Source of the DNA: Lamellibrachia columna
Taxonomy: Eukaryota > Annelida > Polychaeta > Sabellida > Siboglinidae
Direction of reading: 5' to 3'
Length of the DNA: 64,000 nt
NCBI GenBank assembly: GCA_963662155.1
Contig: OY759271.1
Span: 36,020,527 to 36,084,526, forward strand
Shown here one piece after another: positions 56,135-64,000 of this stretch; positions within the stretch are counted from its first letter, which is position 1, and every line of letters starts with the position of its first letter. Below the pieces are notes generated by a model. The model saw only the letters and a list, made by a program, of their open reading frames with translations. It did no database searches and was not told the DNA's origin. Made by a program: the position numbers and the translations under genes.

Positions 56135-59100
56135 ATGTCACCGCCGATTGACATAGACATCGCTCCGTCGCCGAAGACGATGCAATTCCTGAAGACTCGC
56201 AACAATATCAGCCGGAGGATGCTCGATCGACAACTTGACATGTTTGAACGTGAGAAGACGTTCAACCTGACGACTATCACACAAGAGAGTCTAGATCTGA
56301 AGGAATTCCTGCGCAAGATTAAACGCTGCAGTTCCGACGATCTTCCCGAAGCCAAGCAGTAAGTACTCTCTTTACACAGCCAATGTGTCTGTACAATTTG
56401 AACAACTGTTTCAACTGCTGTATACACAAGCGTCACAACATATTGACTCCTGGTCTGTCGGTCTTCGGTTCGCCCTTGTTTATTTCTGCGAATATACAAT
56501 TTCCAGCGCCTTTTATTCGACGTTCTGATCACACGTTCTCAGTCTTGCTCTTGCTCGGCCATGACGTCTCACGCAGTTATCAATGTTGTGTATCTCCCAG
56601 CAAAAGGTCAAAACTTTGACATTTCCGTTCTGGCTTTGCACTAGTTTACAGTATGTGCCCGATGTACCCGTGGCCCATGGGTATAAGGAACATCGTACCT
56701 ATGGAACAGTGTGACCAAGTCTCAACATGTCCCTTATAGCAGGAGTCCGCTGTTTGTGTAATAGTTCTTTCTGTATTGTAGTTTTATATTAAAGATTCTC
56801 GGATATTCAAAATTAATTTTTAATTTGATGGAAGTGTTGCTGATCTCGGAGCAGGGCATTTTTAAACCCAAAAACTGGAGGCATTGTCTCAGCCCTTTCA
56901 TTTACTCCCAGTCCTTCTAATTAACCCCCATTTTGAATTATCAGCATTTGTTGGAAACCCTCTTCTGGACGAATGCCTGTTCACCCTGTTGTACGCGCTG
57001 TTCTGTCTTCATATTAAGACAACAATACAAGAACGAGAAATATGGAAGGCCATCGTGATTCGAGGAACTTACTCGACATATGCAAGTGAGCTGTCTTCGG
57101 CTACTTGTTGCATCTTCTCCTTACATGTAATCTTTATGTCCAGTCTGTTATTATGTTGATCCACCTGTTGTCCTGTCTCCCAGCAAAATTCCTCGCCGAT
57201 CTCCGTTTCTTGGTTTTGATCTCCTTAATTATTCATTGGACAGCTGATATTTCGTAAATCTGTGTTGGTAACTCTGTCCTTCTTGGTGCCTTTTGTCAGT
57301 ATCCTTTCCACTGCACGCAATGCAACTCTCAACTGATCTGCTTCTTTAGATGTGGCCCGGGCTTGAGCGTCATCGAATAAAACTCGTATGAGGCATTTGC
57401 TAAAACCTGTCTCTCGAGTGAGATGGGAAGGTCTTGATCTCTGAAAATGTAGCTAAGTCTTCCAAGCTTAATCCGAATTCTTGTTTTGACTTCCACTGTG
57501 GTCTCATTGTTGAAGGTGATATTATTTCCCAAGTAGATGCAATTATCTACAGTCTCTAGCTTTCCCTGTTGTGTTTTGAGCTGTACCGCTCACCATTACC
57601 TTTGTCTTCTTGGTGTTCATTGTAAACTTTCTTATGCCTTTATTGAGAGTTCACACATTTCTCCGTAGTCTATGCATCGACTGTCTGGCCCTGGCACAGA
57701 TCTTCTTGCAACAACATAATTATTATAAGTTCTTTACGAGGAGAAAACAGTTGCACCCGAAAATGTATTTCAAAAATAGATCCGACAAACATTTCGAGTA
57801 TCTTTCGAGCAATTGCAATTGATAGAAGCCTTTGGAATTACATATAACCATATAAAATATATGAATGTATAAATTCATGGAGCCACATACCAAACACAAA
57901 ATAAGCGTTGTCAGTAATCGCATGCCATGTAGAATGAATAATTAAGACACGGTATAAAGAGAATTGAACTAAAATAGGAACTCCTGAATAAGGTCAAGTG
58001 CTGTGGTTGCAAATTATGCATTGATCACATGTTTATGATCATATTAGATATTTACTTGGCAGCGACAATGGACAACCGGCACAAGCAATGCCAATTGATA
58101 TTGTTTACATAGCAATGCTAACAAGCTAAGAACGCAATACATGCGTGAAACTGAGTTACTGATGTTGCCAACACAATTCGCTAGTGAACGCCAGCTTTGG
58201 AAATCTCGCTGGAACTGTAGATCTAGGTTTGGTTTATTTGAAAGTAGGCGTCTTTTGTCAGAATTTGGTTAATTCCCAAGCAATTCTACCGTTTTTTAAA
58301 ACAAGTTGTCTTTCGTCGCATCGGTTCTAAGTCCCAGTGAAATGGCAATGATCCAAGTGACTTCTACGTGCATGAGGACGGATTCTACGGTTGACCCCAA
58401 AACGCATAAAGTGATATTTCGGGAAAGGCTGATTTCCAGATGTCGCCAGTGTGTTAGCATGCTTTACCAATTATCTTCGTTATCGACGTGTTACATGTGT
58501 CACCAGTTGTTTTCGTCGTGAATTTATTCTTAGCGCGTAGTTAAAGCCCGACACTACCCACATGTCCCAGTGCGTTGGATGGTTAATATCGACGACTCTT
58601 GTGTTTGTCAACGGTGAGATCGAGATGGCTCACTACTCCTGTTGTTCGTCTTTGTCTTAGACACTTTACATATTCTAAAAGAACGATAACTAGAAAAGGT
58701 ACCTACATGTCCCCTTGCAAAGCACACACGTTAGTACCACAATGTTAAGAAATTCCATCATATGACAGCATTTAAATTAATAAATAAACGCACATTAACC
58801 ATACAAAAAAATAAATGGATTACGCTTTTAAGTTATATAATACCGACTGGTGCTATGAAATAGTTTTGATACATTATTAAAATTGAAGTAGTTTTATTAT
58901 CTTACCGAAACGTTCATATCAGTTAAGGTGTTATGGGTGTACGACAGTTATTGTTGTCTGAGATTGTTCATTATGTAGTGTACACGTCTGATGACATGTA
59001 TACGTAACACCAATCTGAGCTGGCAGACCTGTTCGCTTGAACGAATACTCCACTCCTCTGTGAGGAATTCAGCAACGTTGCAATTGTTGCACGAAAACTA

Positions 59101-59723
59101 TTCGTTAACACAAATCCACCACTGCCTATAGCTAGTTAATGTAGCTGAGAAAAGTGGAGTGAACGAAATGCTCTGGTTTGAAAATGTCAGCAACATTATT
59201 TGAACCCCCTAGTCTTTTTCAGTTGAGGCGCCGACGTCTTACCACAGTGCATTTAATTATGCAAACAATGAATAGGTACGCACGACCCATTTGAATACTT
59301 TTTTAGCATCTGATAGACCACATAATGGCTTCCGAACGGGAAATAAATATTGGACTTTCTAAAAGCAATCTGAATATCCCCGTAGAACCTAAAGATCGCA
59401 ATGCAATCACGATACGACATGAATCGTTTTATATAAGGAGATTGCTTCTAGATGTTAATCTGAATCTGAGTAACTAACCGGGCGGGTCCCTCGTAGCTAC
59501 ATGTACGCAAAAAAGCAGTTGGCTAAGATAAATATCATTTGGGGCGATTCCAGAGAACACCACTAAGGCTTCATGTGAACTGCCAGCGACGTCGTTAGAT
59601 CAACGACGCGGTGCGCGGTACTGCGCAGTTGGTACACTACAATATTTATCGTTTATGTAAACACATCGGTTACCGCAGCGAGGAACAAAATTATTGATCA
59701 CAGATGTTTGCCTGGCGCGGTAA

Positions 59724-59760
<37 letters not shown>

Positions 59761-61150
59761 TGCTGCAGCTGCTGCTGCAACTGCTGCTGATTTACATACT
59801 ATAGAATTTCTAGCGGCTTGTTGCTGATTTACATACTATAACATTTCTAGCGTCTTGTTGATGATTTACGTACTATAACATTTCTAGCATTTCTAGCGTC
59901 TTGTTGCTGATTTACCTACTGTAGCATTTATAGCGTCTTGTTGCTGATTTACGTACTATAACATTTCTAGCGTCTTGTTGCTGATTTACCTACTATAACA
60001 TTTCTATCGTCTTGTTGCTGATTTACGTACTATAACATTTCTAGCGTCTTGTTGATGATTTACGTACTATAACATTTCAAGCATTTCTAGCGTCTTGTTG
60101 CTGATTTACCTACTGTAGCATTTATAGCGTCTTGTTGCTGATTTACGTACTATAACATTTCTAGCGTCTTGTTGCTGATTTACGTACTATAACATTTCTA
60201 GCGTCTTGTTGCTGATTTACCTACTATAACATTTCTAGCGTCTTGTTGCTGATTTATGTACTATAACATTTCTATCGTCTTGTTGCTGATTTACGTACTA
60301 TAGCATTTCTAGCGTCTTGTTGCTGATTTACCTACTATAACATTTCTAGCGTCTTGTTGCTGATTATGTACTATAACATTTCTATCGTCTTGTTGCTGAT
60401 TTACGTACTATAACATTTCTAGCGTCTTGTTGCTGATTTACCTACTATAACATTTCTAGCGTCTTGTTGCTGATTTACCTACTATAGCATTTCTAGCGTC
60501 TTGTTGCTGATTTACCTACTATAACATTTCTAGCGTCTTGTTGCTGATTTATGTACTATAACATTTCTAGCGTCTTGTTGCTGATTTACGTACTATAACA
60601 TTTCTAGCGTCTTGTTGCTGATTTATGTACTATAACATTTCTAGCGTCTTGTTGATGATTTACGTACTATAACATTTCTAGCATTTCTAGCGTCTTGTTG
60701 CTGATTTACCTACTGTAGCATTTATAGCGTCTTGTTGCTGATTTACGTACTATAACATTTCTAGCGTCTTGTTGCTGATTTACCTACTATAACATTTCTA
60801 TCGTCTTGTTGCTGATTTACGTATTATAACATTTCTAGCGTCTTGTTGCTGATTTACCTACTATAACATTTCTAGCGTCTTGTTGCTGATTTACCTACTA
60901 TAGCATTTCTAGCGTCTTGTTGCTGATTTACCTACTATAACATTTCTAGCGTCTTGTTGCTGATTTATGTACTATAACATTTCTAGCGTCTTGTTGCTGA
61001 TTTACGTACTATAACATTTCTAGCGTCTTGTTGCTGATTTACGTACTATAACATTTCTAGCGTCTTGTTGCTGATCTAGCGTCAAGACCGACACCAAGAT
61101 ACACCTAAACGGCTAACTGATCGAGTCAGGGAAATTCCCATCAGCACACA

Positions 61151-61217
<67 letters not shown>

Positions 61218-61242
61218 TCGCACGCACGCACGCACGCACGCA

Positions 61243-61317
<75 letters not shown>

Positions 61318-62273
61318 CGATGATGCAAATTAGTAGTATTAGTATGCTGCCGCTGCTGCTGCCGCTGCCGCTGTCGCATGCTAATACTATTACTAGGCCC
61401 ACTACTTCTGCGTCAACATTTGGAATTAGGAGACTTTCGTTCGCTTTGTTCACGTCGATTGCTTGTCGTTGTAGTTGGCTTGGACGGCGGCGTGCCACGA
61501 CTGCCCGCCCGCAGACAGACGAGAACGGCATCCCGCGGGACATAGCGACGGCGCCAGCGTGGGCCACGCTGGGTGCGGACACCGCGCCCGAAGCACAGCC
61601 GGACCCTGACCTGGCAATAATGAAACCCGCAGACGAGGAGCCGGACCGGACTGAAATCCGTACCGAAATCCAGAGGGGTGCGCCGCCGACAGCGCTGCAG
61701 ATGAGCTACATGAGGCTATTCGGCAAGCGCAATGCCTACGCCGACGTCAAGGCTGACAGTGGCGACACTTTCTCAGACTTGTTCTCCAAGACGTCGTCCC
61801 AAGCCGGCCGCACCCCGAGCGGCAGGCGGACCGGCTTCTCGGACTACAGCGACGCCGTCGACACGGTGGAGACCGAGAACCGGCGCACGCCCGGTTCGAT
61901 GCTCAGCTCGGCCGCGAGCGGCAGGCGAGTGAACATCCTGACAATGGGCGGCGACAAGACACGGGGCCGCCGGGGCAGGGGCGACAGACGCAGGGCCGAC
62001 GGCGACGACGACGACGACGAAGAGGAGGGCGACTGGATGAAGACCCTGTTGACGGACAAGTCGCGGAAGCGGCAGCGGCAGCGTCGGCGACGGCATATCC
62101 CACTCCCCGACCGCATCAACGACTTCTACAAGAAGCTCGACAAGTTGAAGGAGGACGAGAAAGCGCCGCCGACGAAGGAGTTCCAGCGGCGCTGGATCAT
62201 GCTTACCCGCGGCGTAAAGGCCGCGCTCGCAGAGTCCAGCGACGAGGAGGAACAAGTACTGCACACGATATAG
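56135..62273 (+). CDS. Unrecognised two-exon protein, basic and charge-rich
   Basis: Exon 56135-56358 ends AAG CA|gtaagt (phase 2). Exon 61475-62273 begins after a pyrimidine-rich acceptor (ttgtcgttgtag) in the matching phase, giving about 340 aa. An in-frame TAG lies upstream of the first ATG. The N-terminal exon is probably helical (RNNISRRMLDRQLDMFEREK, then LKEFLRKIKR). The second exon is GC-rich (unlike the flanking AT-rich DNA), with a Ser/Gly/Arg-rich middle, an Arg/Asp block followed by an Asp/Glu run (residues about 245-255), a basic run (KSRKRQRQRRRRH), an amphipathic stretch (LPDRINDFYKKLDKLKEDEK) and an acidic end (SSDEEE). ATTAAA at 62463-62468 could be the poly(A) signal. I do not recognise the family. 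Further exons in the 5.1-kb intron cannot be excluded. A 954-nt open frame beginning in the CA repeat at 61320 overlaps exon 2 in frame, but its first 50 codons are probably intron. Confidence 0.6.
56649..56752. mobile_element. Second copy of the small mariner-type MITE
   Basis: Shares GTGACCAAGTC..AACATGTCCCTTATAGCA with 3092-3243. The left end follows TA; the right flank is TT. Intronic to the unrecognised gene. Confidence 0.55.
57165..57620 (-). pseudogene. LINE RT C-terminal fragment (second, different family)
   Basis: On the minus strand: KKTKVMVSG, then TVDNCIYLGNNITFNNETTV, then KTRIRIKLGRLSYIFRD. This is the pattern after the thumb of arthropod/mollusc RTE-like reverse transcriptases (YLG, then a charged R-R-I helix). 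Further on, ARATSKEADQLRVALRAVER fits the following segment. Stops and shifts are present. Confidence 0.7.
57625..59125. other. Intronic DNA without recognised features
   Basis: Inside the putative intron of the unrecognised gene. Only short unsupported frames (57610-57822, 58306-58521). Confidence 0.35.
59130..59255 (-). mobile_element. Degenerate tRNA-derived SINE, same family as 20330-20560
   Basis: AAAAGTGGAGTGAACGAAAT, then the remnant B box TTTGAACC and GTCTTACCAC follow the same order as the SINE in the Harbinger element. Confidence 0.55.
59726..59790. repeat. (CTG)n tract
   Basis: Imperfect CTG/CTGCAG run immediately before the 37-bp satellite, whose monomer contains TTGTTGCTG. Confidence 0.9.
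59791..61078. repeat. 37-bp satellite, about 34 copies, with higher-order blocks
   Basis: Monomer TTGTTGCTGATTTACGTACT then ATAACATTTCTAGCGTC (37 bp). Variant sites: ACG/ACC/ATG before TACT, TAACA/TAGCA, CTAGCG/CTATCG. A marked block (GTTGATGATT, a 9-bp insertion AGCATTTCT, then a CTGTAGCATTTATAG monomer) occurs at 59857, 60051 and 60651. Confidence 0.95.
61146..61316. repeat. (CACG)n then (CA)n microsatellites
   Basis: About 23 CACG units (one CTCG variant) followed by about 35 CA units, ending about 158 nt before the acceptor of exon 61475-62273. Confidence 0.95.
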
Positions 62274-62695
62274 CTTCGCCATGGGGACATCGCCCATTGA
62301 CGGGGAGCACACGCTCCAGTCACATGGGGAACACACGTAGACTGGTAGACGGAAGGGTCGTAGCTGTGGTGATTGTGCATGTGGGCTACGCACGAAGGAC
62401 GCAACAAACAACAAACACACGGTCTGGGCAGTTGCCTTAAGCAAGGCACATCTATGACGTATATTAAAATTATGTTCGATAATTCACCAGTTTAGAGACA
62501 CGAATGTGTGCAGTAGAAATGTAATGACAAAATAGCATGGTCTACAGCCTTGACGTGTGCCAGAGCACACGGACACGCACGCGCACGTATAATGACGAAT
62601 GAAGCCGGCCGGCAGTATATGGTTGGTGTTTAACGCTGCAGCGCGCGACCAGACTGTTATCTGGGTGTAAGGTTATTTCTTTATTTATTACCATA

Positions 62696-62814
<119 letters not shown>

Positions 62815-63193
62815 TAATATTCTGGTCCTAATATTATTCTATTCCACACCGTTTAAACACAGCCGTACAAATCATTGAAATGCTCAAAGGAAGATAAAAT
62901 TTTATATTTCAACGATGATAACCGAAATAGGGTTTAGTGTCTAAAAAACATGTAAAGTGAAAACGTCGAATTAACAGTTTAATGTAAATTGCTTAACTTT
63001 AGCACCCGTATCCACAGATCACATGACCAGTCCCCGCGAATTACGATTGCCATTGATTTTATGTTATGGTAGTTGTTATTTAGCTGCGTATCTAACTTCA
63101 TTCATATTCCATATACAAAGACATATTTTATTCTATCAGACGGGCACGGTGTACACAAAACAATAAGTGTACCTCGAAACTACACGCAGTGTA

Positions 63194-63250
63194 AGAGTTC
63201 CCACGATCTACTAGAGTTCCCACGATCTACTAGAGTTCCCACGATCTACT
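63194..63250. repeat. 19-bp tandem triplicate
   Basis: AGAGTTCCCACGATCTACT in three perfect head-to-tail copies. Confidence 0.95.
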
Positions 63251-64000
63251 AACGTACTGTGAATTCTCCAAAGTCGAGCAAACTAAACAAACGAATGCTG
63301 TGATACACCTCTCTAAACCTGTTTCAACCTGACACGCCGTACGCTTATCCTGGCCACAGCTACAACAACAGTATCGTCTCAGATTAACATCTACCGTAGC
63401 TGAACTGGTCGTGCAAGCGCTAATTATATATATTTATAGGATCCGCTGTGAATGGCGTTGATGGTGATCTGCCCATACGAGTAGCGACGTCGTTAGTATA
63501 TCAAACAACCGCTGTTGTATTTGATTTGAGAAGGTTTGTGTGAAAACAGAGATAATCGATCTCATGACCGTGTTCTGTGCGTGCTCGTTGTTTTTCATAA
63601 CGTATTTTAAATTTTTACGCGCAGCAAAGTTATTTCCTTCCGTAAAACGAAATATTTTACGTTCACCTTGCGAACATTTTGCGCACTGTGTTAGGATTAT
63701 GACCAGCGAAACTTTAGAACATATTCTTCAGCACATTTGCACTTGTGCAATCCCGGGTTTTAATCATGAGAAAGTCCACTTAAAGGTTCTTACGTACTGC
63801 TACTGAGTGCTGTGTACTTAACTGTCATTCGTGGCCATATGTAACGGTCATAAATTACACTGTTTATGTGCCACTAAGATTTGATGAATGGCGCATAACT
63901 CTCTGTTATGCTACTTACGATTGTGCATGTGAAATGGCGTGTGAATGACAACTCACGCATAAATGTACCGGTGATCAGAACATTAGGCAGTTTAATTGAC

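Noticed and set aside
59791..61078. CRISPR-like array of regular 37-bp units
   Set aside because: Tandem monomers touch each other with no unique spacers, and the genome is animal. It is a satellite.
61773..62444. 223-codon minus-strand frame
   Set aside because: Antisense shadow of the GC-rich second exon of the unrecognised gene.

Overview
This is eukaryotic, animal DNA. Every recognisable gene is split by GT-AG introns whose phases join without a break, coding density is low, and the gaps are full of microsatellites, minisatellites and decayed transposons. The gene set (a PHF21A/BHC80 orthologue, a NUP50 orthologue and a FAM187-type immunoglobulin membrane protein), the short introns and the repeat load suggest a marine invertebrate, perhaps a lophotrochozoan such as a mollusc. 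The species assignment is inference only.

Layout. 1-7.2 kb: no gene seen; a 25-bp minisatellite, microsatellites and a small TA-flanked MITE. 7.2-24.2 kb, minus strand: PHF21A, about 15 coding exons (about 494 aa) with coiled coil, AT-hook and H3-reading PHD finger. Its largest intron (15.0-21.2 kb) holds a nest of DNA transposons: an outer hAT-like shell, a TA-flanked element with a smaller hAT inside it, and a Harbinger relic with a tRNA-derived SINE inside it. A further hAT lies in the neighbouring intron. 24.2-26.6 kb: a head-to-head spacer with a LINE tail and a TTAA-flanked MITE. 26.6-32.3 kb, plus strand: NUP50, seven exons (461 aa). 33.2-48.1 kb, minus strand, convergent with NUP50: an eleven-exon FAM187-like gene (632 aa) with signal peptide, two Ig domains, a Cys/Trp hinge, one membrane span and a long Ser/Thr/Gly-rich tail. 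Its introns hold a 428-unit perfect TG repeat, a 250-nt pyrimidine tract ahead of a 3' splice site, an intact tRNA-Gly(GCC) on the other strand, and several transposons. 48.4-53.5 kb: relics of LINEs, a Ty3/gypsy pol with a dead integrase, and a possible DDE transposase tail. 54.1-54.4 kb: a 55-bp palindromic minisatellite. 56.1-62.3 kb, plus strand: an unrecognised two-exon gene (about 340 aa) whose intron carries a 37-bp satellite of about 34 copies with internal block duplication. 62.3-64 kb: microsatellite and unassigned DNA.

PHF21A works in the LSD1-CoREST repressor complex and NUP50 in importin-alpha/Ran-dependent nuclear transport; the FAM187-like protein is a predicted cell-surface receptor-like protein. 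I see no functional link between them. No bacterial-type system, CRISPR array or operon is present. The most unusual features are the nested transposons in PHF21A, the FAM187-like protein with its low-complexity cytoplasmic tail, and the repeat tracts placed beside its splice sites.
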